DNA from: Gemmatimonadota bacterium
GTDB lineage: Bacteria; Gemmatimonadota; Gemmatimonadetes; Longimicrobiales; RSA9
Reading direction: 5' to 3'
Length of the DNA stretch: 34,062 nucleotides
Assembly: GCA_039715185.1 (NCBI GenBank)
Contig: JBDLIA010000031.1
Location: forward strand, 1 to 34,062
This document shows, piece after piece, positions 21,503 through 28,977 of the stretch; positions within the stretch are counted from its first letter, which is position 1, and every line of letters starts with the position of its first letter. Both the position numbers and the translations under genes were made by a program. The notes under the pieces were generated by a model. That model was given only the letters and a program-made list of their open reading frames with translations, did not search any database and had not been told where the DNA came from.

Positions 21503-24058
21503 ATGCTCTCCGCATACGCCTCGGTGGCCCGCGCCATTGCCCGCGCCGCTCGACTTTCCCTGACCCTCGCATCGAGCGCGGTCGGCGTGGTACTCGTCCT
21601 GCTCACGTTCGCCTCACCCTTTCTGGGCAAGGCCGACGCGGCGGGGCTATCCGTCGCGCTCGTCGCGCAGGAGTCCGATGCCCTCCCGTCGATCGACGAG
21701 AAGACCCGTGGCATGGACAAGCGCGACGGCTTCCTGCCGGTCTACTGGGACGCGGACGAGGGCAAGATCTGGCTCGAGGTGCCATCGCTCGAGGAAGAGC
21801 TTCTCTACGTCGAGTCGCTCGCCGCGGGCGTGGGGTCGAACGACATAGGCCTGGACCGGGGGCAACTCGGCGGGGAGCGCGTGGTGCGGTTTCAGCGGGT
21901 GGGCAGGCGGGTGCTCATGGTCCAGCCCAACTACGCCTACCGCGCCCAGACGCCCAGCGCCGCCGAGCGCCGGGCGGTCAGGGACGCGTTCGCCACGTCG
22001 GTCCTGTGGGGCTTCGAGGTGGCGGCCGAGCAGGACGGCAGGGTCCTCGTCGACGCGACGGACTTCGTCCTGCGCGACGCCCACGACGTGAGCGGGACAC
22101 TCGACGGCACGGGCCAGGGATCCTATCGGCTGGAGAAGAGCAGGAGCGCGCCGTACCTGGAGCGCACCAAGGGGTTTCCGGACAACACCGAGATCGAGGC
22201 CACGCTGACCTTCACGGGCGATGATCCGGGGGCGTGGCTGCGCTCCGTCACGCCCACGCCCGAGGCCCTCACGGTGCGCCAGCGGCACTCCTTCATCCGG
22301 CTGCCGCCGCCGGGCTACGAGCCTCGAGAGAGCCACCCGGGCGCCGGGTTCTTCGGCATCGCCTACGCCGACTACGCTATGCCCATCGACGAGCCGATCA
22401 CCAAGCGCTTCATAGCCAGGCACAGGCTCGAGAAGCGTGACCCGGCGGCGGCCGTGAGCGAGGCCGTCGAGCCCATCGTCTACTACGTGGACCCGGGCGT
22501 GCCCGAGCCGATCCGAGGCGCGCTCGTGGACGGCGCGGCGTGGTGGGCCGAGGCCTTCGAGGCCGCCGGCTACCGGGACGCGTTTCGCGTGGAGATCCTG
22601 CCGGACGGCGCGGACCCGATGGACGTGCGCTACAACGTGATCCAGTGGGTGCACCGTGCCACGCGCGGCTGGAGCTACGGCGCCAGCGTGAGCGACCCGC
22701 GCACCGGCGAGATCATCAAGGGGCACGTGAGCCTGGGGTCGCTACGCGTCAGGCAGGACTTCCTGCTGGCCGAAGGACTGCTTGCGCCCTACGAACGGGG
22801 AGACGAGGCGCCCCCCGAGCTGGCCGCCATGGCGCTCGCGCGCATCCGCCAGCTCAGCGCGCACGAGGTGGGTCACACAATCGGCCTCGCCCACAACTAC
22901 ATCGCCAGCGCGCAGGGCCGCGCCTCGGTGATGGATTACCCGCACCCGCTCGCGCGGCTGACCGATTCCGGGGAGATCGACCTCTCCGACGCCTACGACT
23001 CGGGCGTGGGCGAATGGGACGTGGTCGCGGTGGCTTACGGCTATCAGGACTTCGCGGAAGGGACCGATGAGCCGGCGGCGCTGGAGGAGGTCATTTCCTC
23101 CGCCCGCGCGCGCGGCATCACGTTCGTGTCCGACCAGGACGCGCGCCCCGCGGGCAGCGCGCACCCGCAGGTGCACCTCTGGGACAACGGCACCGACGCG
23201 GCCGCCGAGCTCGAGCGCATGATGGACGTGCGCCGCGCGGCTCTCGACCGCTTCGGCGAGCGCGCCATCCGCGCGGGCCGCCCCATGGCCACCATGGAAG
23301 AGGCGCTCGTGCCGCTCTACCTGCACCATCGCTATCAGGTGGACGCGGCGGCCAAGGTGCTCGGGGGCCTGGAGTACTCCTACGCCCTGCGCGGAGACGG
23401 GCAGGCCGCGCCCAGCCCGGTACCCGCTTCGGCTCAGCGGCGGGCGCTGGCCGCATTACTGCGGACGCTCAGCCCCGCCGAGCTGGCGCTGCCCGAGGGC
23501 GTCGCGACCGCAATCCCGCCGCGCCCCTTCACGTACGGTCCGCACCGCGAGCTCTTCGACCGGTGGACCGGGCTGACCTTCGACGCGGTGTCGCCCGCCG
23601 CGGCCGCCGCGGACGTCACCCTCGGCATGCTCCTGCACGGGCAGCGCGCCGCGAGGCTGATCCAGCAGAACGCCTTCGACGGCTCCCTGCCGGGGCTGGC
23701 CGAGGTGATGGAGCGACTTGTCGACGCCGCGTGGGACGCGCGCCCCGCCGACGCCTATCAGGCCGAGGTCGCGCGCGCGGTGCGGCGCGCGGTGGCGGAG
23801 CACCTCATGGCCATGGTTGCCGGCGCGGACGCCCCGCAGGTCCGGGCCGAGGCATTGCTTGCGCTGGAAGAAGTAGCCGCGCGCGCCCGCCGTGACGCCG
23901 ACGCCGCGGCCGTACCCGCGGACCGGGCGGCGGGCCTCCTGCTGGCGCGCGACCTGGAGCGCTTCGCGGACGACCCCGAGGATTTTGCCCGGCCACCGTC
24001 CCGCGTCGGTCCGCCGCCGGGCAGTCCGATCGGGGAGGAGGCCGGCTGGCGCCGTTGA
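21503..24058 (+). CDS. Secreted zinc-dependent metalloprotease (DUF5117/DUF4953 type)
   Basis: The 851-residue protein starts at ATG 21503 with GGAG 7 nt upstream. Residues 13-47 hold a hydrophobic signal-like stretch (AVGVVLVLLTFASPFLGKAD), which could also be an anchor. The N-terminal half matches DUF5117 (GFLPVYWDADEGKIWLEV, ELLYVESLAAGVGSNDIGLD, VRFQRVGRRVLMVQPNY). The catalytic part carries HEVGHTIGLAHN, an extended metzincin-type zinc site with His454, Glu455, His458 and His464, then VMDYPHP as the Met-turn-like segment. The C-terminal region is helical and rich in Ala and Arg. Proteins of this type are common in Bacteroidota and Gemmatimonadota and are thought to degrade proteins outside the cytosol. 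The length is normal for the family. It converges with the histidine phosphatase gene at a 12-nt gap. Confidence 0.88.
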   Translation: MLSAYASVARAIARAARLSLTLASSAVGVVLVLLTFASPFLGKADAAGLSVALVAQESDALPSIDEKTRGMDKRDGFLPVYWDADEGKIWLEVPSLEEELLYVESLAAGVGSNDIGLDRGQLGGERVVRFQRVGRRVLMVQPNYAYRAQTPSAAERRAVRDAFATSVLWGFEVAAEQDGRVLVDATDFVLRDAHDVSGTLDGTGQGSYRLEKSRSAPYLERTKGFPDNTEIEATLTFTGDDPGAWLRSVTPTPEALTVRQRHSFIRLPPPGYEPRESHPGAGFFGIAYADYAMPIDEPITKRFIARHRLEKRDPAAAVSEAVEPIVYYVDPGVPEPIRGALVDGAAWWAEAFEAAGYRDAFRVEILPDGADPMDVRYNVIQWVHRATRGWSYGASVSDPRTGEIIKGHVSLGSLRVRQDFLLAEGLLAPYERGDEAPPELAAMALARIRQLSAHEVGHTIGLAHNYIASAQGRASVMDYPHPLARLTDSGEIDLSDAYDSGVGEWDVVAVAYGYQDFAEGTDEPAALEEVISSARARGITFVSDQDARPAGSAHPQVHLWDNGTDAAAELERMMDVRRAALDRFGERAIRAGRPMATMEEALVPLYLHHRYQVDAAAKVLGGLEYSYALRGDGQAAPSPVPASAQRRALAALLRTLSPAELALPEGVATAIPPRPFTYGPHRELFDRWTGLTFDAVSPAAAAADVTLGMLLHGQRAARLIQQNAFDGSLPGLAEVMERLVDAAWDARPADAYQAEVARAVRRAVAEHLMAMVAGADAPQVRAEALLALEEVAARARRDADAAAVPADRAAGLLLARDLERFADDPEDFARPPSRVGPPPGSPIGEEAGWRR

Positions 24059-24070
24059 GCGGCTAGTCCA

Positions 24071-24625
24071 CTAGTAGCGCTCGACCCGGGCGGCGGCGAA
24101 GCCGTCGGGGCGGACGATTATCCGGTACAGCCGGTCGTACTCCTCCTCGGGCATGGGGTCGGCCGGCTGACCGGTGAGCTCCGCCACGAGCGCGGGCGTC
24201 GTATTGGAGTGCCCGACCACCAGAATCACCCGCTCGGTGGCCGCCAGTAACGCCTCGGCCAGGCCGGGAATGTCGCGCGGGTCGTAGATCTCGATCTGGA
24301 CCCCGGCGGCGGTCGCGGTGGGCGCCGCCGTGTCCCTGGTGCGGATGAAGTCGCTGCTCAGGACCCGCTCCACGCCAGCGCCCGCGAGCAACGCCGCGAG
24401 CGCCTGCGCGCGCTCGACGCCCGCTTCGGTCAGGGCCGGATCGCGACTCCCGTCGTCCACCTTCTCGGCGTGGCGCACCGCGACGATCAGCCGCTCGCCT
24501 GCCGCAGCCGGCGCCGGGGCCGGGGTGGACCCGCCTCCGTAGCCGCCGCAGGACGCGAACACGAGCGCCGCGGCCGCTAGCCCGGGCCACCGTGCTCGGC
24601 CGCTTCGGCCCCGGCTACGCCACAC
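24071..24625 (-). CDS. Histidine-phosphatase (SixA/phosphoglycerate-mutase superfamily) lipoprotein
   Basis: The 184-residue protein starts at GTG 24625, inside the end of glyS (11-nt overlap), so it is read from the same transcript. Residues 12-26 ([15 protein letters not shown]) make a lipoprotein signal with Cys26, followed by a Gly/Pro/Ala linker. The catalytic domain has VAVRHAEK (Arg51, phosphoryl-accepting His52), [11 protein letters not shown] (Arg95) and VVGHSNTTP (His139), the usual core of histidine phosphatases, with RHA in place of RHG as in SixA-like members. It probably acts on a phosphorylated molecule outside the inner membrane; the substrate is unknown. The GTG has only a weak ribosome site, consistent with coupling to glyS. 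Confidence 0.85.
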   Translation of the reverse strand: MWRSRGRSGRARWPGLAAAALVFASCGGYGGGSTPAPAPAAAGERLIVAVRHAEKVDDGSRDPALTEAGVERAQALAALLAGAGVERVLSSDFIRTRDTAAPTATAAGVQIEIYDPRDIPGLAEALLAATERVILVVGHSNTTPALVAELTGQPADPMPEEEYDRLYRIIVRPDGFAAARVERY

Positions 24626-25937
24626 GTTCCGCCACCCAGTCCGGGACGCGGTCCAGCGACACCCGCTCCTGCGCGAGCGTGTCGCGGTCTCGGATCGTCA
24701 CGGTATCGTCCTCGTTTGTCTGTCCGTCGATCGTCGCGCAGAAAGGCGTGCCCGCCTCGTCCTGGCGCCGGTAGCGTTTGCCGATGGACCCGCTGGCGTC
24801 GTAGAAGGAGGGAATACCGCGCGCACGGAGGCCCTCGTGCAGCCGGGTGGCGAGCTCCGGCAGGCCGTCCTTCTTGACCAGCGGAAACACCGCCACCTTG
24901 ATCGGCGCGAGCTTCGGGTGCAGCGACAGCAGCACGCGCTGCTCGCCCTCCACTTCGTCCTCGCGGTAGGCGTCGGCCAGGACCACCAGCGTGGTACGAT
25001 CCGCCCCCGCCGAGGTCTCGACCACGTACGGGATGTAGCGCTTGGCGCGGTCCACCGGGTCCACGTACTCGAGCTTCTTGCCGGCGTACTCCTGGTGCCG
25101 GCTGAGGTCGAAGTCCGTGCGGTTGTGGATCCCCTCGAACTCCTGCCAGCCGAAGGGCAGCTCGTACTCGATGTCGAACGCGGTCTTGGCGTAGTGCGCC
25201 AGCTCGTCGGGCCCGTGCTCGTGGAAGCGCAACTTCTCCTCGCGAATCCCGAGCGACTTCACCCAGGCCATGCGCTGCTCCATCCAGTACTCGAACCACT
25301 CCTCGTCGGTGCCGGGCTCGACGAAGAACTGCATCTCCATCTGCTCGAACTCGCGCGTCCGGAAGATGAAGTTGCCGGGCGTGATCTCGTTGCGGAATGC
25401 CTTGCCGATCTGGGCGATTCCGAACGGCACGCGCTGCCGGCTGGTGGTCAGCACGTTCTGGAAGTTGACGAAGATCCCCTGCGCCGTCTCCGGACGCAGA
25501 TAGACCGTGGCGGCGTCCTCCTCGACCGGCCCCATGAAGGTCTTGAACATGAGGTTGAACTGACGCGGTTCGGTGAACGTGTCGCGCTTGCCGCAGGAGG
25601 GGCACTGGCCGTCCTGCACGTCGGCGTGGTCGGCGCGAAAGCGCCGGTGGCAGTTGCGGCACTCGATCAGCGGATCCGTGAAGCCTTCCACGTGGCCGCT
25701 CGCCTCCCACACGCGCGGGTGCATGAGGATCGCCGCGTCGAGCCCCTCGATGTCGTCGCGAGCCCGGACCATGGCGTTCCACCACGCGTCCTTGACGTTC
25801 TTCTTGAGCTCCACCCCCAGCGGGCCGTAGTCCCACACCGAGCCCGTGCCGCCGTATATCTCGGAAGACTGGAAGACGTAGCCGCGTCGCTTGCACAGCG
25901 ACACGAGCTTGTCCATCAAAGGGTTGTCCTGAGCCAT
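24615..25937 (-). CDS. glyS: Glycyl-tRNA synthetase, single-chain (alpha2) type
   Basis: The 440-residue class II synthetase attaches glycine to tRNA-Gly in the cytosol. It is the single-chain dimeric type, not the alpha/beta (GlyQ/GlyS) type. Visible are [20 protein letters not shown], the [13 protein letters not shown] block, a zinc-ribbon-like CRNC...CPSC pair, motif 2 ([20 protein letters not shown]) and [14 protein letters not shown]. The C-terminal anticodon-binding domain includes [15 protein letters not shown] and [23 protein letters not shown] 25937 is chosen because family similarity begins there, though the ribosome site is weak. A 16-bp palindrome lies 20 nt upstream. It is divergent from ada and overlaps the phosphatase gene at its 3' end. 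Confidence 0.95.
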   Translation of the reverse strand: MAQDNPLMDKLVSLCKRRGYVFQSSEIYGGTGSVWDYGPLGVELKKNVKDAWWNAMVRARDDIEGLDAAILMHPRVWEASGHVEGFTDPLIECRNCHRRFRADHADVQDGQCPSCGKRDTFTEPRQFNLMFKTFMGPVEEDAATVYLRPETAQGIFVNFQNVLTTSRQRVPFGIAQIGKAFRNEITPGNFIFRTREFEQMEMQFFVEPGTDEEWFEYWMEQRMAWVKSLGIREEKLRFHEHGPDELAHYAKTAFDIEYELPFGWQEFEGIHNRTDFDLSRHQEYAGKKLEYVDPVDRAKRYIPYVVETSAGADRTTLVVLADAYREDEVEGEQRVLLSLHPKLAPIKVAVFPLVKKDGLPELATRLHEGLRARGIPSFYDASGSIGKRYRRQDEAGTPFCATIDGQTNEDDTVTIRDRDTLAQERVSLDRVPDWVAERVA

Positions 25938-25956
25938 CAGCCCGATCGGGGTTGCG

Positions 25957-25972
25957 CCCGGCGCGCGCCGGG
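25957..25972. other. 16-bp perfect palindrome in the glyS leader
   Basis: CCCGGCGCGCGCCGGG is its own reverse complement and lies just upstream of the glyS start. In the mRNA it could fold near the ribosome site; it could also be chance in such GC-rich sequence. There is no T-box-like feature. Confidence 0.35.
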
Positions 25973-26081
25973 ATCTGGTCTTCGCCGTATCGAAAAGTGG
26001 GGCGCGCAAGGTAGCGTGCATGCGGGAGGGTGGTCCAGCCCGAAAATACCTTGTTGATTCTCCGGTGGAGCGCGCCCGCGG

Positions 26082-26090
26082 AAAGCCGCA
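26082..26090 (+). promoter_or_regulatory. Ada-box-like sequence upstream of ada
   Basis: AAAGCCGCA lies 11 nt before the ada start codon and differs from the Escherichia coli Ada box AAAGCGCA by one inserted C. In E. coli, methylated Ada binds such a site to activate its own gene. Here it is very close to the start codon, so activation from this position is doubtful. Confidence 0.2.
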
Positions 26091-26101
26091 TATTGCCTCC
26101 C

Positions 26102-27274
26102 ATGAACATGCAAACAGCCGTACCCACGCAGCTCGACCAGGCGCACCGGAATCCGGCCAGGGGCACGGCCGGCCCGCCTGCCTCGGGCGAGCCTCGCTCG
26201 GCGGAGGCGCGGAGCCTGCCGCCGGAACCCGAGATGTACGACGCGCTCCGGCGCGGCGACTCCCGTTACGACGGCGTGTTTTTCGCGACCGTACGGACCA
26301 CGGGAATCTTCTGCCGGCCGTCGTGCTCGGCGCGCACTCCCCTCCGGCGCAACGTGGAGTTCGTGTCGGACACACGGGAGGCGCTGTTGCGCGGGTACCG
26401 CCCGTGCCTGCGCTGCCGGCCGCTCGAGCCGCCGGGTGCGCCGCCGCGCTGGCTGCGCCCTTTGTTGGCGCGGGTCGAGAAGGAGCCGACGCGGCGCTGG
26501 CGCGACCAGGACCTGCGCGACCTGGACGTCGACCCCACGCGCGCTCGCCGCTGGTTCCAGCGGCACCACGGCATGACCTTCCACGCCTACCAGAGGGCCC
26601 GGAGGCTCGGGTCCGCGCTGGGCCATCTGCAGTCCGGCGGTCGAGTTACGGAAGCGGCGTTCGGCCACGGCTGGGAATCCTTGAGCGCCTTCCACGAGGC
26701 GTTTCGGGACGCGCTCGGCACCACCCCAGGCCGCGCAGGCGGAGGGCGGATGGTGCGAGTGCACCGGATCCTGACGCCCCTGGGGCCGATGCTGGCGGGC
26801 GCGACCGACGCGGGGCTCTGCCTACTCGAGTTCGTGGATCGGCGCATGCTCGCGTCCCAGATCCGCACCCTGACGCGCATCCTCGACTGCGCCTTCGTCC
26901 CGGGCACCAACGAGGTCGTCGAGCAGGCCGAGAGTGAGCTCGGCGAATACTTCGCGGGCCACCTGACGCGCTTTTCGGTGCCCGTCGAGCTGCCGGGTAC
27001 GCCGTTTCAGCGGCGCGCCTGGGACGCCCTCACGCGGATTCCGTTCGGGGAGACGCGCAGCTATGCGGACCAGGCCCATGCGATCGGCAAGCCCTCCGCG
27101 GTGCGCGCGGTGGCGCGCGCCAACGGCTCGAACCGCGTGGCGGTGATCGTGCCCTGCCACAGGGTCATCGGCAAGGACGGCAAGCTGAGCGGGTACGGCG
27201 GCGGCGTGTGGCGCAAGCGGAGGTTGCTGGAGCTGGAGGCGCGCGTGTCCGCGGGCTGGCCCCAGCGCGCCTGA
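26102..27274 (+). CDS. ada: Ada: DNA-methylphosphotriester/O6-methylguanine methyltransferase and regulator
   Basis: The 390-residue protein starts at ATG 26102, with a second ATG two codons later. Residues 44-110 are the zinc-binding Ada domain with Cys71, Cys75, Cys102 and Cys105 ([13 protein letters not shown]); one Cys takes a methyl group from phosphotriesters. Residues about 125-210 are an AraC-type DNA-binding domain ([40 protein letters not shown]). Residues about 215-385 are the O6-alkylguanine methyltransferase domain, with the suicide Cys352 in [12 protein letters not shown]. All key residues are present. It repairs alkylated DNA and likely activates its own expression when methylated, as in E. 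coli. An unusual Pro/Ala-rich leader of about 40 residues precedes the Ada domain. It converges with glycerate kinase at a 4-nt gap. Confidence 0.93.
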   Translation: MNMQTAVPTQLDQAHRNPARGTAGPPASGEPRSAEARSLPPEPEMYDALRRGDSRYDGVFFATVRTTGIFCRPSCSARTPLRRNVEFVSDTREALLRGYRPCLRCRPLEPPGAPPRWLRPLLARVEKEPTRRWRDQDLRDLDVDPTRARRWFQRHHGMTFHAYQRARRLGSALGHLQSGGRVTEAAFGHGWESLSAFHEAFRDALGTTPGRAGGGRMVRVHRILTPLGPMLAGATDAGLCLLEFVDRRMLASQIRTLTRILDCAFVPGTNEVVEQAESELGEYFAGHLTRFSVPVELPGTPFQRRAWDALTRIPFGETRSYADQAHAIGKPSAVRAVARANGSNRVAVIVPCHRVIGKDGKLSGYGGGVWRKRRLLELEARVSAGWPQRA

Positions 27275-27278
27275 GTCT

Positions 27279-28388
27279 CTAGCAGGTCGCGGCCAGCGCC
27301 GCCCGCACCCCGTCCTCCGCAAGCGCGGCCAGCTCGGCCGGGCCGAGCTGGTCGCCGCCTCCCGCGCGCACCACGACGCCGGCTGCGGGCGGAGCGCTGG
27401 ACCGTCCCGCGACTACCACCGCCGGGACACCCGCGGCGCGCGCTCTCGCCACCAGGACCCCCACGACCTTTCCCAGCGAGGTCTGGCGGTCGTAGGCGCC
27501 TTCCCCCGTGAGCAGGACCCGGGCTCGCGCGAGCCGCCGGTCGAACCCGATCGCGTCCAGAACCCACGCCGCGCCCGGCTCCAGCCGCGCGCCCAGGAAC
27601 GCCACCGCGCCGGCGCCGAGTCCCCCCGCGGCGCCTCCTCCGGGAAGCTTCGCCACGCGCACGCCCAGCTCCTGCGCGATCCGCTCGGCCAGGTTCGCCA
27701 GACCCTCCTCCAGCGCCGCGACCGCCTCCGGCGAAGCGCCCTTCTGCGGCGCGAAGACGCGAGCGGCTCCCGCCGGCCCGGTGAGCGGCGCCGCCACGTC
27801 GGCGAGCGCGATGATCTCACGCGCCCCCGCGCCCAGCGCCTTTTGCCCGGCCTCGGGGGGGACGAGCCGGCGCAGGGTTGGCAGGCCCGACGCCCCGTCG
27901 GCGATGGGCCGCCCGCGCGCGTCAAGAAGCCGCCAGCCGAGAGCCCTCGCCATGCCGGCGCCGCCGTCCACCGTGGCCGAACCGCCCAGGCCCAGCACGA
28001 CGCGTCCGGTTGGCGAGCCCTCGGAAGCCGCCCGCAGAAGCTCGCCCACCCCCCGCGTGGAAGCCCGCAGGGGGTCGCGGCCCTCGCGCGGGACGAGGTG
28101 CAGCCCGCACGCCTCCGCCGCCTCGACGACCAGGTAGTCTTCCGCGGCCAGGTAACGCGCGTCCAGCACCTCGCCCAGCGGCCCGCGGACGGCCGAGACG
28201 CGCCACTCGCCGCCGCGCTCGGCGGCCAGCGCCTCCAGCAGGCCGTTGCCTCCGTCGGAGACCGGCAAGGAAATGATAGAGAGATCCGCCCCTACGGCCC
28301 CTACGGCCGCTCGGGCGCCCCGGGCGAGGGCGCGGGTCGCCTCGGCCGCCGACAGCGAGCCCTTGAACGCCGTGGGACATACGAGCAC
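27279..28388 (-). CDS. Glycerate kinase (GlxK/GarK family)
   Basis: With GTG 28388 the protein has 369 residues, the usual length for the bacterial glycerate 2-kinase family. These enzymes phosphorylate D-glycerate with ATP in glyoxylate, serine or sugar-acid breakdown. Motifs are VCPTAFKGSLSA (3-14, usually APDSFKGSLSA), LPVSDGGNGLLEAL (usually SDGGEGT), VLGLGGSATVDGGAGMARAL (usually GSATNDGGAG) and VLLTGEGAYDRQTSLGKV. Glu to Asn in the SDGG motif and Asn to Val in the GSAT motif are departures that may alter activity. The reading frame is open upstream, but that part overlaps the next gene and has no protein-like composition. No clear ribosome site precedes the GTG, so the start is uncertain by a few codons. 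The gap to the upstream small membrane gene is 62 nt. Confidence 0.85.
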   Translation of the reverse strand: MLVCPTAFKGSLSAAEATRALARGARAAVGAVGADLSIISLPVSDGGNGLLEALAAERGGEWRVSAVRGPLGEVLDARYLAAEDYLVVEAAEACGLHLVPREGRDPLRASTRGVGELLRAASEGSPTGRVVLGLGGSATVDGGAGMARALGWRLLDARGRPIADGASGLPTLRRLVPPEAGQKALGAGAREIIALADVAAPLTGPAGAARVFAPQKGASPEAVAALEEGLANLAERIAQELGVRVAKLPGGGAAGGLGAGAVAFLGARLEPGAAWVLDAIGFDRRLARARVLLTGEGAYDRQTSLGKVVGVLVARARAAGVPAVVVAGRSSAPPAAGVVVRAGGGDQLGPAELAALAEDGVRAALAATC

Positions 28389-28450
28389 GGCGTCACGGCG
28401 CGGCGCCTGCGCCGGGCCGGACGCGGCGCCCGCGGCGGGCGGGGTGGGGG

Positions 28451-28780
28451 TCAGCGGGCGGGCGGAGGGGCGCCGCGAACCGGCCGCGGGCTCGGCTCGG
28501 GCGGTCCGGTTTCTATCCTGAACAGCTCCAGCCTGTGGGCCGCGACGATGTAGCCAACCCAGGCCACGACTACGCCGTACGCCGGAACCGCCAGCACCCC
28601 CGCCGAGGGGACCAGCAGCAAGGACGCGAAGAAGAACACCATGCCGGCTCCCAGCAGGCTGAAGTCGAGGGTTTCTTCGATCGTGGACTTGAACCGTCCG
28701 AGGGCCACGGCTGCCCCGGCACCGGCGAAGAACGCGCCGCTGAAGAGCACGAGGAAGATGCGCCAGCCAGGGGTGAGCAC
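28451..28780 (-). CDS. Small integral membrane protein of unknown function
   Basis: The 109-residue protein starts at GTG 28780 with GGAG about 8 nt upstream. Three hydrophobic stretches are visible (IFLVLFSGAFFAGAGAAVAL, DFSLLGAGMVFFFASLLLVP and LAVPAYGVVVAWVGYIVAA), followed by a proline-rich cytosolic tail. I recognise no family. It is upstream of glycerate kinase on the same strand and divergent from the M16 protease across 197 nt. That intergenic region contains a GGCGCC-TCAC-GGCGCC hairpin at about 28919-28934. Confidence 0.7.
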   Translation of the reverse strand: MLTPGWRIFLVLFSGAFFAGAGAAVALGRFKSTIEETLDFSLLGAGMVFFFASLLLVPSAGVLAVPAYGVVVAWVGYIVAAHRLELFRIETGPPEPSPRPVRGAPPPAR

Positions 28781-28977
28781 GCGGTATACTCCAGACTCGG
28801 AACTTGCGGGCCACTGCTTCTAATGTCGCTCCAACGGGGAGCTTGGCAAGGGCGCCGTGCGCCCGACCCGACCTTGCAGGTTGCCTCGCATCGGGCAGAC
28901 GCACCATGTTGACCAAAGGCGCCTCACGGCGCCCGCATCGTTACCGCCGGACGGTCCTACCAGCAGGAGATTCCACC

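Noticed and set aside
25938-26375. N-terminal extension of glycyl-tRNA synthetase
   Set aside because: It runs across the divergent ada gene and has no similarity to the family before [10 protein letters not shown].
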